NCBI GenBank assembly: GCA_937988775.1
Contig: CALKHP010000028.1
Coordinates: 1-38,240 of the forward strand
DNA: 38,240 nucleotides
Source of the DNA: an uncultured Alphaproteobacteria bacterium
GTDB taxonomy: Bacteria; Pseudomonadota; Alphaproteobacteria; Rhizobiales; Beijerinckiaceae
Reading direction: 5' to 3'
The notes under the pieces were generated by a model. That model searched no databases. It had not been told where the DNA came from and was given only the letters and a program-made list of their open reading frames with translations. This document shows positions 1 to 7,945 of the stretch, piece after piece. Position 1 is the first letter of the stretch, and each line of letters starts with the position of its first letter. A program made the position numbers and the translations under genes.

Positions 1-392
1 TCCATGGCGCCGCCCATGCCCTTGACCATCTTGCCGGGGATCATCCAGTTGGCGAGGTCGCCGTTCTGGGCGACCTGCATGGCGCCGAGGATCGACAGGT
101 CGATATGGCCGCCCCGGATCATGCCGAAACTGTCGGCGCTCGAGAAGAAGCTCGTCGTCGGCAGCGCCGTGACGGTCTGCTTGCCGGCATTGATCAGGTC
201 CGGGTCCTCGTCGCCCTCATAGGGGAACGGGCCCATGCCGAGCATGCCGTTCTCGCTCTGCAACTGCACGCTGACGCCGGCCGGGATGAAGTTCGAGACC
301 AGCGTCGGGATGCCGATGCCGAGATTGACGTAGAACCCGTCGCGCAGTTCCTTGGCGGCGCGCGCCGCCATCTGTTCGCGTGTCCAGGGCAT
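1..392 (-). CDS. scoB: 3-oxoacid CoA-transferase subunit B, partial
   Basis: This is the beta subunit of a class I CoA-transferase (succinyl-CoA:3-ketoacid type), which moves CoA between succinyl-CoA and a 3-oxoacid such as acetoacetate. The gene starts at the ATG reading MPWTREQMAAR and continues past the left edge, so only about 130 residues are visible. The segment SENGMLGMGP contains the glutamate of the family's SENG motif, which forms the glutamyl-CoA thioester intermediate. The helix around NLGIGIPTLVSNF is also typical. It lies 41 bases downstream of scoA on the same strand, which is the usual two-gene order. Family assignment is firm; the exact acid substrate is not determined. Confidence 0.93.
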   Translation of the reverse strand, partial: MPWTREQMAARAAKELRDGFYVNLGIGIPTLVSNFIPAGVSVQLQSENGMLGMGPFPYEGDEDPDLINAGKQTVTALPTTSFFSSADSFGMIRGGHIDLSILGAMQVAQNGDLANWMIPGKMVKGMGGAM

Positions 393-433
393 GGGTGTCT
401 CCTTAGCAGTCGAAATGCGAGCGGGCGGCGGCT

Positions 434-1138
434 TCAGGGGCGCGGCCGGGTGGTGCGGTTTTCGATCCGCTTCTCGTGGTTGGGAACGTGCACGATGCGC
501 TGCACGAAGATGCCGGGCGTCGCCACCGTGTCGGGATCGATCTCGCCCGGCTCGACGAGATGCTCGACCTGCGCCAGCGTCGTGCGCCCGGCGGTCGCCA
601 TCATCGGGTTGAAGTTGCGCGCCGTCTTCCGGTAGACGAGGTTGCCTTCGGTGTCGCCCTTATAGGCATGCACCAGGGCGATATCCGCCACCAGGCCGCG
701 CTCCAGGATATAGGTGTGGCCGTCGAATTCCTTGTGCTCCTTGCCCTCCGCGATCAGCGTGCCGACGCCGGTCTTGGTGTAGAAGCCGGGAATGCCGGCG
801 CCGCCGGCGCGGATGCGCTCGGACATCGTGCCCTGCGGCGTGAATTCGAGTTCCAGTTCGCCGGCAAGATATTGCTGGGCGAAGATCTTGTTCTCGCCGA
901 CATAGGACGAGATCATTTTCTTGATCTGCTTGGTTTCGAGCAGCAGGCCGAGGCCGATGCCATCGACGCCGGCATTGTTGGACACCACCGTCAGGTTGCG
1001 CACGCCGGATTCGCGCAGCGCCATGATCAACGTCTCGGGGATGCCGCACAGGCCGAAGCCGCCGCACATCACCATCATGCCGTCCTTGACCAGGCCGGCG
1101 AGCGCCTCGGTCGCGCTGGAATAAACCTTCGATGCCAT
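434..1138 (-). CDS. scoA: 3-oxoacid CoA-transferase subunit A
   Basis: This is the alpha subunit partner of scoB, 234 residues, close to the usual length. The N-terminal region shows the CoA-transferase family I signature (MCGGFGLCGIPE, then VVSNNAGVDGIGLG), and the middle has the PQGTMSERIRAGGAGIPGFY block common to ScoA/AtoD proteins. I chose the ATG of MASKVYSS. A GTG two codons upstream (position 1144) is possible, but a GAGG-rich stretch just upstream fits the ATG. The pair would let the cell use or detoxify ketone bodies or short 3-oxoacids. No thiolase or regulator is visible next to it in this window. Confidence 0.93.
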   Translation of the reverse strand: MASKVYSSATEALAGLVKDGMMVMCGGFGLCGIPETLIMALRESGVRNLTVVSNNAGVDGIGLGLLLETKQIKKMISSYVGENKIFAQQYLAGELELEFTPQGTMSERIRAGGAGIPGFYTKTGVGTLIAEGKEHKEFDGHTYILERGLVADIALVHAYKGDTEGNLVYRKTARNFNPMMATAGRTTLAQVEHLVEPGEIDPDTVATPGIFVQRIVHVPNHEKRIENRTTRPRP

Positions 1139-1246
1139 CCTCACCTCGCTCGCGCAGCAGCGCTGCCGTCCTCATCCGTCCCGTGCTTTTCTCATCAACT
1201 GTCCGTTTCGCGCCGCGTAGTCAAGGAAGATGACGGATCGCGGGTT

Positions 1247-1332
1247 GTCATTCCCGCGCAGGCGGGAATCCAGAGGCCGGGGCGCTAACGGCCCCTGGAT
1301 TCCCGATCGCGCTGACGCGCGTCGGGAATGAC
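1247..1332. repeat. Palindromic intergenic repeat, family A, copy 1
   Basis: An 86-base element with complementary ends (GTCATTCCCG and CGGGAATGAC) and two internal hairpins: a short arm around ATTCCCGCGCAGGCGGGAAT and a longer arm around ATTCCCGATCGCGC...CGTCGGGAAT. The two arms also pair with each other through TCCAG/CTGGA. Near-identical copies lie at 24098-24183 (inverted) and 31986-32072. It sits between the divergently transcribed scoA and chromate transporter genes. It resembles REP/BIME-type elements of rhizobia, but the family name is not established here. Confidence 0.85.
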
Positions 1333-1455
1333 ATGGCAGAAGCGCCATCCCATCCCCGAATGGCCCACCGCCAGCTTGCCAAGCACGGCGGCGCGCAGGA
1401 CGATGCGCCGGGCAAGGGCGGAATTTTTCGTGATTCGGCGTCCGGAAGGCTCACC

Positions 1456-2004
1456 ATGTCGGAAACATCGCCGCCGCACCCCAGCGCCCTCCAGCTCTTC
1501 CTGATCTTCTCGCGCATCGGCCTGACCAGTTTCGGCGGCGGGCTGAGCGGCTGGCTGCTGCGCGAATTCGTCGAGGACCGGCACTGGATGAGCGAGGAGG
1601 AATTCCTCAACGGCCTGGCGATCTCGCAGGCGCTGCCCGGCGTCAACGTCAAGAACATGGCGATCTGGATCGGCTATCGCCTGTGCGGCCGCTGGGGCGC
1701 GATTGCCGGCTTCACCGGCATCATCGTGCCGCCGGCCATCCTGATCATCCTGATCGCGGTCGGCTTCACCACGCTCGAGCGCTTCGACATCACGCATCTG
1801 GCGCTCGACGGGGCGGCGGCCGCCGCCATCGGCCTGTCGCTGTCGATGGGCCTGACGGCGGCGCGCCGCGTGCCGCGCCGACTGGTGCCGCTGCTGGTGA
1901 TGGTCGCGACCTTCGTCGCCGTCGGCGTGCTCAGGCTGCCGCTGGTCTGGGTGGTGCTCGGCCTCGGCGCGTTCAGCGTCGCGCTCGCCTATGCCCGCTT
2001 GTAA
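1456..2004 (+). CDS. Chromate transporter, N-terminal-type half protein
   Basis: A 182-residue membrane protein of the CHR (chromate ion transporter) family, which exports chromate. The family signature appears near the N-terminus as FSRIGLTSFGGGLSGWL, followed by the conserved ISQALPGVNVKNMAIWIGYRL block. Several hydrophobic segments follow. This is a short-chain CHR protein, and the partner half is encoded immediately downstream. The ATG at 1456 has a GGAAGG Shine-Dalgarno sequence seven bases upstream. An in-frame ATG at 1333 would add unconvincing sequence that overlaps repeat A. Confidence 0.9.
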   Translation: MSETSPPHPSALQLFLIFSRIGLTSFGGGLSGWLLREFVEDRHWMSEEEFLNGLAISQALPGVNVKNMAIWIGYRLCGRWGAIAGFTGIIVPPAILIILIAVGFTTLERFDITHLALDGAAAAAIGLSLSMGLTAARRVPRRLVPLLVMVATFVAVGVLRLPLVWVVLGLGAFSVALAYARL

Positions 2005-2013
2005 GGGGAGCCG

Positions 2014-2550
2014 ATGCCCAACGCCCTGCTCGCATTGATGGCGGTGTTCGTGCCGCTCTCGCTCGTCACCATCGGTGGCGGGCAAAGCGCCATCGCCGAC
2101 ATGCAGCGCCAGGTCGTCGAGGTGCAGCACTGGATGACGCAGGCGCAGTTCGTCGACGCTTTCGCGATCTCGCGCATGGCGCCGGGGCCGGGCTCGCTGC
2201 TCGTCACGCTGATCGGCTGGCATGTCGCCGGCTTCTGGGGCGCGGTGGTGGCGACGCTGGCGATCTTCGGTCCGACCGCCTTCATGATCTACGGCGTCGC
2301 CCATTTGTGGTCGCGCTACGAGGGCGCCCGCTGGCAGCGCGCGCTCGAACTCGGCCTGCGCCCGGTCGCGGCCGGGCTGATCCTCGCGGCGGTCTACGTG
2401 CTGATGCTGACGCTCGATGGCGGCTGGCTCGCGCGCCTGATCGCGCTCGCCTCGACGGGCGCGCTGATGCTGACCAGGATCAACCCGCTCGCGCTGATCG
2501 CCATCGGCGCGGCGATCTATATCGGCCTGCACGCCGCACTGCCGGCGTGA
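2014..2550 (+). CDS. Chromate transporter, C-terminal-type half protein
   Basis: The second short-chain CHR protein, 178 residues, begins nine bases after the first with a good Shine-Dalgarno (AGGGGAG). It carries its own copy of the signature: FVPLSLVTIGGGQSAIADMQRQ, then FAISRMAPGPGSLLVTLIGW. Such tandem half-size genes are known in the CHR superfamily, where the two halves likely associate in inverted topology in the inner membrane. The pair probably forms one operon. Function is assigned from family only; some short CHR pairs have no proven chromate phenotype. Confidence 0.9.
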   Translation: MPNALLALMAVFVPLSLVTIGGGQSAIADMQRQVVEVQHWMTQAQFVDAFAISRMAPGPGSLLVTLIGWHVAGFWGAVVATLAIFGPTAFMIYGVAHLWSRYEGARWQRALELGLRPVAAGLILAAVYVLMLTLDGGWLARLIALASTGALMLTRINPLALIAIGAAIYIGLHAALPA

Positions 2551-2580
2551 AGGTTGTAGCACTGGCGATGGCGAACCTTT

Positions 2581-2710
2581 CAGCCGTCATGGGCCGGCTA
2601 GACCGGCCCATCCCGATCCGACAGGCGATATGGCTTGGGTCCCGGATCAAGTCCGGGACAAGACACCTGAGTTTCCTCGACATTTTGTCCCGGGCTTGAC
2701 CCGGGACCCA
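2581..2710. repeat. Palindromic intergenic repeat, family B, composite copy 1
   Basis: Two palindromic units lie side by side. The first (2581-2616) runs from CAGCCGTCATGGGCCGG through ACCGGCCCATCCCGA; it matches the glgX-terminal copy in inverse orientation with one mismatch. The second (2636-2710) is a large inverted repeat with ends TGGGTCCCGG and CCGGGACCCA, containing two smaller hairpins (CCGGATCAAGTCCGG and CCCGGGCTTGACCCGGG). It occupies the space between the convergent chromate transporter and Ldh-family genes and could act as a bidirectional terminator. Confidence 0.8.
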
Positions 2711-2752
2711 TTTCAATTTCGGGCAATTGACAGTGGACGGTCCAGCGCGCGC

Positions 2753-3772
2753 TCAGATCGCCTTGATCTCGTCGTAGATGCTGCGGTCGACCCGGACGCC
2801 AGCTTGCTCGCTGCGCTTGCGCGAGCGGTAGCGTCGGCCGCTCGGCAGGCGGGCGGGGGCATGATCGTCCTCGAGGCTGGCGAGCCAGCGATCGCCGGCC
2901 GCGACGTTTTCCGCGCCATTGCCGAAAAAGGCCGGGTCGATGGCGATCATGATGTAGCCGCCGCGCATCGGGCCGCCATCGCCGGTATCGGCGGCAAAGG
3001 AATCCTTGCCGAGCATGTCGCCGACGAGCGGGCCGGCGAGCAACTCGACCATCAGGCCGATCGCCGCGCCCTTATGGCCGCCGAACGGCAGGATGGCGCC
3101 CTCGAGCACGGCGGCGGCGTCGCGCGTCGGCTTGCCGGCCTTGTCGATGCCCCAGCCCTCGGGCAGCGGCTTGCCGGCGCGGCGATACAGCTCGATCTCG
3201 CCGCGCGCCACGATGCTCGACGAGATGTCGAACACGAACGGATGGCGCGAGGGGCCGCGCGGAAAGGCGAAGGCGAACGGGTTGGTGCCGATCGCCCGTT
3301 TCACGCCGCCGGCCAGCGCCACGAAATGGCCGCCAATCGTGCAGGACATGGCGACAAGCCCTTGTTCCGCCACCGGTTCGATATCGCCCCATAGCGCCGA
3401 GAAATGATAGCAATGGTTGATGGCGAGCACGGCGACGCCGCACTGTTTCGCCTTGGCGATCAGCCGCTCGCGGCCAAGCTCGACCGCGTGGTTGGCGAAG
3501 CCGAGATGGGCATCGACGCGGATCACGGCGCCGTTTTCCGAGACGACCGTCGGCACCGCCTTGGGGTCGATCTTGCCGGAGCGCACCGCATTGACGCAGC
3601 CCATGACGCGATAGAGCCCGTGCGAGCGCGATTCGTCGCCTTCCGCCTTGGCGATGACATCGGTCATGGCCCTGGCCTGCTCCGGCGAGAGGCCGGCGCG
3701 CAGGAAGGCCTGCAGCGCGAGGTCATGCACCTCGGCCAGCGTCAGGGTGATGTACTCGGTCTCGTTCGCCAT
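2753..3772 (-). CDS. Ldh family NAD(P)-dependent oxidoreductase
   Basis: A 339-residue member of the malate/L-lactate dehydrogenase (type 2, Ldh_2) family. This fold includes sulfolactate, ureidoglycolate and 2,3-diketogulonate dehydrogenases and cyclic imine reductases (DpkA type). The family blocks are visible: DESRSHGLYR near the N-terminus, the AINHCYHFSALW segment with the conserved histidine, AIGTNPFAFAFP, and the C-terminal LPFGGHKGAAIGLMVELLAG. The start is the ATG of MANETEY. It is transcribed away from the GntR operon across a shared intergenic region, so it may belong to the same regulon. The substrate cannot be read from the sequence: a sugar-acid 2-keto reductase or an imine reductase partnered with the flavin oxidase are both possible. 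Confidence 0.85.
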   Translation of the reverse strand: MANETEYITLTLAEVHDLALQAFLRAGLSPEQARAMTDVIAKAEGDESRSHGLYRVMGCVNAVRSGKIDPKAVPTVVSENGAVIRVDAHLGFANHAVELGRERLIAKAKQCGVAVLAINHCYHFSALWGDIEPVAEQGLVAMSCTIGGHFVALAGGVKRAIGTNPFAFAFPRGPSRHPFVFDISSSIVARGEIELYRRAGKPLPEGWGIDKAGKPTRDAAAVLEGAILPFGGHKGAAIGLMVELLAGPLVGDMLGKDSFAADTGDGGPMRGGYIMIAIDPAFFGNGAENVAAGDRWLASLEDDHAPARLPSGRRYRSRKRSEQAGVRVDRSIYDEIKAI

Positions 3773-4027
3773 TCGTGGTGTCCGTTCATGGTGTTTGCCG
3801 GCCGCGATGCTCGCCCGGCTTCGGTGCTGCCGTAAGCAGCTTTCCGGCCCCGGTTCGGCATGGTTCGGCATGGTCTGGGAAAGGTCGTCGCGCGATCGTG
3901 GAAGAGATATGATGTCCTGTCAAGCGCCGGCCGGCGCCGGCCGCACGCCGGATTTTCGCGCCACCGGTGGAAAGATTCGCATAAATAATGGCTTGAGCCG
4001 CCATGTCGCACGCCTTACGCCACCTTG
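3773..4027. other. Divergent intergenic region with tandem decamer
   Basis: Non-coding space between the Ldh-family gene and the regulator gene. It holds a tandem 10-base repeat (GGTTCGGCAT twice plus GGT, 3852-3874), a GC-rich self-complementary stretch around 3930-3950 (GCCGGCCGGCGCCGGCCG), and an AT-richer segment near 3975. The promoter of the regulator operon follows at 4028. No credible gene is seen on either strand. Confidence 0.5.
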
Positions 4028-4057
4028 TTGAGGGATGCCGCCAGGACGTGGTATGAT
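4028..4057 (+). promoter_or_regulatory. Candidate sigma70 promoter and operator of the GntR operon
   Basis: TTGAGG (4028-4033) and TATGAT (4052-4057) are separated by 18 bases, a good housekeeping-type promoter. The -10 element overlaps the palindrome TGATCA (4054-4059) within GTATGATCACAT, which could be a binding site for the adjacent FCD-family regulator and so give autoregulation. The promoter lies 36 bases before the chosen GTG start. Operator assignment is inference. Confidence 0.5.
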
Positions 4058-4093
4058 CACATCGGGCATTCCGCCGTGACAAGAGGACAAGCC

Positions 4094-4870
4094 GTGCCGG
4101 ACAGGAAACCGCACTCGCTCACGCTGCGCACCGAGGCGGCGCTCAGGAAGCGCATTGCCGAGGGGCCGCTCCGGGTCGGCGAGAAGCTGCCGGCCGAGAA
4201 GGCGCTCGCGCTCGAGTTCGGCGTCAGCCGCACCGTGATCCGCGAGGCGATCGCGGCGTTGCGCGCCGACGGCCTGCTCGAGGCCAAGCACGGCGTCGGC
4301 GTGTTCGTGTCGCAGAAGCAGGACGGCCTTGAAACGCCGGCGCCCGGTGTCGGGATGCCGCGTTTTTCGGCCGCGATGCTCGATATGCTCGAACTGCGCA
4401 TGGCGGTCGAGGTGCATGCGGCGGGCCTCGCGGCGCTGCGCCGGTCCTGGGCGCAGGACGAGCGCATCTGGGCGGCGGCGCAAGGCTTCGCCGACGCGGT
4501 CGCGGCGGACGAGCCGAGCGAGATGGCGGACTGGACCCTGCACAGGGCGATCGCCGAGGCGACCAACAACGCGGCGTTCCAGGAGTTCCTGGATGCGCTC
4601 GGCCTGTCGATCCTGCCGCGCCGCGCGCTCGAGGGCGGCAAGCGCAGCGTGCTGATCACCAGACCATATCTGGAAAAATCGGTGGCCGAGCACCGCGCCA
4701 TTTGCGAGGCGATTTCCGCTGGCGATGCCGAGGGCGCGCGCGCCGCGATGACCACCCATCTCGGCCGCAGCCAGCAGCGTTATCGCGGTTTGATGCTGGC
4801 AGGGCGCGGCGCCGGCGCCGAAAACGATATTGACGAAAGCGGCGAAGGAGATACGATCACCTTCGGGTGA
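4094..4870 (+). CDS. GntR family transcriptional regulator, FCD domain
   Basis: A 258-residue repressor-type regulator. The N-terminal winged helix (residues about 10-75) has the GntR hallmarks GEKLPAEKALALEFGVSRTVIREAIAALRADGLLEAKHGVGVFV. The C-terminal all-helical FCD effector domain follows (ELRMAVEVHAAGLAA, then HRAIAEATNNAAFQEFL and AEHRAICEAISAGDAEGARAAMTTHL). FCD regulators commonly bind small organic acids, including sugar acids (UxuR/ExuR/GntR types), which agrees with the downstream uronate genes. I chose the GTG at 4094 because of the GAGGAC ribosome site just upstream; a TTG at 4025 would include the -35 box. It probably controls its own operon and the divergent Ldh-family gene. 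Confidence 0.9.
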   Translation: MPDRKPHSLTLRTEAALRKRIAEGPLRVGEKLPAEKALALEFGVSRTVIREAIAALRADGLLEAKHGVGVFVSQKQDGLETPAPGVGMPRFSAAMLDMLELRMAVEVHAAGLAALRRSWAQDERIWAAAQGFADAVAADEPSEMADWTLHRAIAEATNNAAFQEFLDALGLSILPRRALEGGKRSVLITRPYLEKSVAEHRAICEAISAGDAEGARAAMTTHLGRSQQRYRGLMLAGRGAGAENDIDESGEGDTITFG

Positions 4871-4899
4871 TAATACCTCAATTCAGGTGGTCAGGCATC

Positions 4900-5829
4900 A
4901 TGGGCAACGCGCTTCAGCAACTCAAGGTTCAGATCGGTTCGGGTCTGCTTTCATTCCCGGTGACGCCATTCTCGGCCGATGGCTCGAAGCTCGAACTGAA
5001 AGCCTTCTCGAACCATGTCGGCTGGCTGTCGTCGCACCCGGCCGCAGCCCTGTTCGTCGCCGGCGGCACCGGCGAGTTCTTCTCGCTGACGCCGGACGAG
5101 ATCGGCGAATTGGTCAAGGCGGCCAAGGCGGTTGCCGGCAAGACGCCGATCATCGCCGGCTGCGGCTACGGCACGGCGATCGCCACCGACATTGCACGCC
5201 GCGCCGAGAAAGCCGGCGCGGACGCGCTGCTGCTGCTGCCGCAATACCTGATCGGCGCCGAGCAGGAGGGCCTGTTCCGCCATGTCAAGCAGGTGTGCGA
5301 CTCGGTTTCCATCGGCGTCATCGTCTATGCGCGCGACAATTGCATCCTGCGCCCCGAGACGGTGCAGCGCCTCGCCGATGCCTGTCCGAACCTGATCGGC
5401 TTCAAGGACGGCTACGGCGATATCGAGTTGCTGACGCGCATCTGCGTCACGCTCGGCGACCGGCTGACCTTTATTGGCGGCATGCCGACGGCGGAAGTCT
5501 ATGCCAAGGCCTATCGCGGCGCCGGCGTCACGACCTATTCCTCGGCGGTGTATAATTTCGTGCCGGAACTGGCGCTGTCCTTCCATCGCGCGCTGATCGG
5601 CGGCGACGAGGCGCGCGTCGACCAGTTGCTGCGCGATTTCTATTATCCGCTGATCGATTTGAGGAACCGCAAGAAGGGCTACGCCGTATCGATCGTCAAG
5701 GCGGGCCTGCGCGTCATCGGCCGCGATACCGGCCCGGTGCGCGCGCCGCTGATCGACCTGACGGCGGCCGAGGAGGCCGAGCTGAAGCGCATCGTCGACA
5801 ACGCCACCGGCACGCGGGCCGCGGCTTGA
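4900..5829 (+). CDS. kdgD: 5-dehydro-4-deoxyglucarate dehydratase
   Basis: A 309-residue DHDPS/NAL superfamily enzyme that dehydrates and decarboxylates 5-dehydro-4-deoxy-D-glucarate to 2,5-dioxopentanoate (2-oxoglutarate semialdehyde). Diagnostic features are SFPVTPF at the start of the barrel, AGGTGEFFSL for the carboxylate-binding loop, VIVYARDN with the conserved tyrosine, and the Schiff-base lysine K169 in GFKDGYGDIEL. The C-terminal IRNRK-like stretch (DLRNRKKGYAVSIVKAG) separates this family from plain DapA. It starts 29 bases after the regulator gene, and its stop overlaps the next start (TTGA), so regulator, kdgD and oxidase are likely one transcript. The next pathway enzyme, the semialdehyde dehydrogenase, is absent from the window. 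Confidence 0.93.
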   Translation: MGNALQQLKVQIGSGLLSFPVTPFSADGSKLELKAFSNHVGWLSSHPAAALFVAGGTGEFFSLTPDEIGELVKAAKAVAGKTPIIAGCGYGTAIATDIARRAEKAGADALLLLPQYLIGAEQEGLFRHVKQVCDSVSIGVIVYARDNCILRPETVQRLADACPNLIGFKDGYGDIELLTRICVTLGDRLTFIGGMPTAEVYAKAYRGAGVTTYSSAVYNFVPELALSFHRALIGGDEARVDQLLRDFYYPLIDLRNRKKGYAVSIVKAGLRVIGRDTGPVRAPLIDLTAAEEAELKRIVDNATGTRAAA

Positions 5830-7010
5830 GCGCTTCGGTCAAGCGCTCCGCCGAAGTCGTCGTCGTCGGCCTTGGCGCTCACGGCGCGGCGACGCTCTAT
5901 CAACTCGCCAAACGCGGCGTCGACGTCATCGGCCTCGACCGTTTCGTGCCGCCGCATGATCGCGGCTCGAGCCATGGCGGCTCGCGCCTGACGCGCGAGG
6001 CGGTCGGGGAGGGAGCTGCCTATGTGCCGCTGGTGCGGCGCGCCAATCAGATCATCGCCGAACTCGAAGCGGAAAGCGGCGAGACGCTGCTGGTCAAATC
6101 CGGCATGCTGATCGTCGGCTCGCCGATGACCAACGCCGCCGCGTTACACGGCGCCAAGGACTTCCTCGCCACCACGCTCGAAGTGGCCGCGCGATTCCAA
6201 ATCCCGCACGAGATGTTGGACGCCGTTGCGCTGCGGCGGCGCTTTCCGCAATTCCTGACCTTCAAGGATAGCGATCGCGGCTATTTTGAGCCGCAATCGG
6301 GCTATATCCGCCCGGAAGCGCTGATCGCCACGCAACTGGCCGCCGCGCGCAAGGCCGGCGCCACGGTGCGCGACAACGTGATCGTCACCGGCATCGAGCA
6401 GACCGCCGGTGGTGTGACCGTACATAGCAGCGCGGGCGATTTCACCGCCAAGCGCGTGGTGGTGGCGGCCGGCGCCTGGGCGCGCGGGCTGCTCGGCAGC
6501 CCGTTTGACAAGTTGCTCACCGTGACGCGCCAGACGCTGCACTGGTACGAAGCGGAGAGCTACGAGCCCTTCACGCCGGAGAAACTGCCGGCCTTCATCT
6601 GGTTCGTCACCGATCGGCTCGAGGATTACTTCACCGCCTTTGCCGTCACCGATCCGAGCGAGGGCATCAAGATGGTGGCGAGCCGCGATGCGCCGGATAT
6701 CGATCCGGAGACCGCCGCCCCTGCCACGCGCGAGGAAGCGGAAGCGTTCTACGATCACAATGTCGGGCCGAACATGGCCCATGTCACGCGCAAGGTGATC
6801 AAGTCGGGCATCTGCTTTTATACCAACACGCCAGATGGCGGCTTCATCATCGACAACCACCCCGCCATGGACAAGGTGCTGGTGGTGTCGGCCTGCTCGG
6901 GGCACGGTTTCAAGCATTCGGCCGCGGTCGGCGAAGCGGTTGCCGAGACGCTCCATGACGGGGCAAGCCGCATCGACCTGTCGACTTTCTCGCTGGCGCG
7001 GTTCGCTTGA
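5826..7010 (+). CDS. FAD-dependent oxidase, sarcosine/N-methyltryptophan oxidase type
   Basis: A 394-residue flavoprotein of the monomeric sarcosine oxidase (MSOX/SolA) family, which oxidises secondary amines of N-methyl or cyclic amino acids to imines and peroxide. The dinucleotide-binding motif is VVVGLGAHGAATLYQLAKRG. The cysteine of KSGICFYTNTPDGGF (C330) is in the position used for covalent 8-alpha FAD attachment in MSOX and MTOX, and the terminal CSGHGFKHS block is also typical. The proposed start is TTG, overlapping the kdgD stop by four bases; no better in-frame start precedes the nucleotide-binding strand. The presence of an amine oxidase inside a sugar-acid operon is unexpected. Its true substrate is unknown. 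Confidence 0.88.
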   Translation: MSASVKRSAEVVVVGLGAHGAATLYQLAKRGVDVIGLDRFVPPHDRGSSHGGSRLTREAVGEGAAYVPLVRRANQIIAELEAESGETLLVKSGMLIVGSPMTNAAALHGAKDFLATTLEVAARFQIPHEMLDAVALRRRFPQFLTFKDSDRGYFEPQSGYIRPEALIATQLAAARKAGATVRDNVIVTGIEQTAGGVTVHSSAGDFTAKRVVVAAGAWARGLLGSPFDKLLTVTRQTLHWYEAESYEPFTPEKLPAFIWFVTDRLEDYFTAFAVTDPSEGIKMVASRDAPDIDPETAAPATREEAEAFYDHNVGPNMAHVTRKVIKSGICFYTNTPDGGFIIDNHPAMDKVLVVSACSGHGFKHSAAVGEAVAETLHDGASRIDLSTFSLARFA

Positions 7011-7036
7011 GGCATGGGGCCGATTGCGCTGCTGAT

Positions 7037-7104
7037 CGGGGCTCCGGATCAAGTCCGGGGCAAGACCGTACCGCCGTCTTGTGCCGGGCTTGATCCGGCA
7101 CCCA
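7037..7104. repeat. Palindromic intergenic repeat, family B, copy 2
   Basis: Two hairpins (CCGGATCAAGTCCGG and GCCGGGCTTGATCCGGC) lie in the gap between the flavin oxidase and uronate dehydrogenase genes, separated by CAAGACCGTACCGCCGTCTTG, itself a loose inverted repeat. It is the same architecture as 2636-2710 but more diverged. It could attenuate read-through into the uronate dehydrogenase gene. Confidence 0.7.
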
Positions 7105-7153
7105 GCCTTCATATTGATCCGGACCCCGGCATAACTTTTGCGGAGTGGAAACC

Positions 7154-7933
7154 ATGTATGACAACGTTCTCCTGACCGGCGCCGCCGGCAAGCTCGGCAG
7201 CGTGCTGCGCAGGCATCTGGCGCCAAGGGTCAAGCGGCTGCGCTCCACCGACATCGCGGCGATGGCCGCGCCCGCCGCCAACGAGGAACTGGTGACGGCC
7301 GATCTCGGCGATACCAGCCTCGCCGCCGGGCTCGTCAAGGGCATGGACGCCATCGTGCATTTCGGCGGCATCTCGAGCGAGGCCGATTTCGACACGGTGT
7401 GCCGCGTCAACATCATCGGTTTCCGCGCGCTGTACGAGGCAGCGCGGCTCGCCGGCGTCAAGCGCGTGGTCTATTCGAGTTCGGTGCACGCGATCGGCTT
7501 CTACGAGCAGACGACGGTGATCGACAGCCGCGATCCGACCCGGCCGGACGGCAATTACGGCGTCTCGAAAGTGTTCGGCGAATCGATCGCCCAGCTCTAC
7601 TGGGACAAATACGGCATCGAGACGGTGTCGATCCGCATCGGCTCCAGCGAGGCCGAGCCGTCGAACCGCCGCCACCTGCTGACCTGGCTGTCCTTCGACG
7701 ACATGTGCCAGATCGTCGAGCGCGGGCTGAGCGTGCCGCGCGTCGGCCACACCATCATTTTCGGCGCCTCGCGCAACGACGCCACCTTCTGGGACAACCG
7801 CTACGCCCGCCATCTCGGCTACCAGCCCAAGGATTCGGCCGATGCCTATCGCAACGCGATCGTCGCCGCCGACCCCAAGCCGGACCGCGACGACGTCGTG
7901 ATGCGCTACCAGGGCGGCATCTTCGTGAAGTGA
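7154..7933 (+). CDS. udh: Uronate dehydrogenase (NAD-dependent epimerase/dehydratase family)
   Basis: A 259-residue extended short-chain dehydrogenase that closely resembles the Agrobacterium uronate dehydrogenase as I recall it. It would oxidise glucuronate or galacturonate to the aldarolactone with NAD. Visible landmarks are the nucleotide-binding LLTGAAGKLG at the N-terminus, IVHFGGIS, the serine region YSSSVHAIGFY, the catalytic pair Y135/K139 in YGVSKVFGE, and the substrate-side RIGSSEAEPSNRR. The C-terminal RYQGGIFV is also family-like. The ATG at 7154 is preferred over a GTG at 7145, since GCGGAG then serves as ribosome site. Its place after kdgD supports an oxidative uronate pathway; the lactonase and aldarate dehydratase must be elsewhere. 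Confidence 0.9.
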   Translation: MYDNVLLTGAAGKLGSVLRRHLAPRVKRLRSTDIAAMAAPAANEELVTADLGDTSLAAGLVKGMDAIVHFGGISSEADFDTVCRVNIIGFRALYEAARLAGVKRVVYSSSVHAIGFYEQTTVIDSRDPTRPDGNYGVSKVFGESIAQLYWDKYGIETVSIRIGSSEAEPSNRRHLLTWLSFDDMCQIVERGLSVPRVGHTIIFGASRNDATFWDNRYARHLGYQPKDSADAYRNAIVAADPKPDRDDVVMRYQGGIFVK

Positions 7934-7945
7934 CGGCAGAAAGCC

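Noticed and set aside
1333..1455. An N-terminal extension of the first chromate transporter from the ATG at 1333
   Set aside because: The added residues are not hydrophobic or conserved, the first bases lie against repeat A, and a good ribosome site precedes the ATG at 1456.
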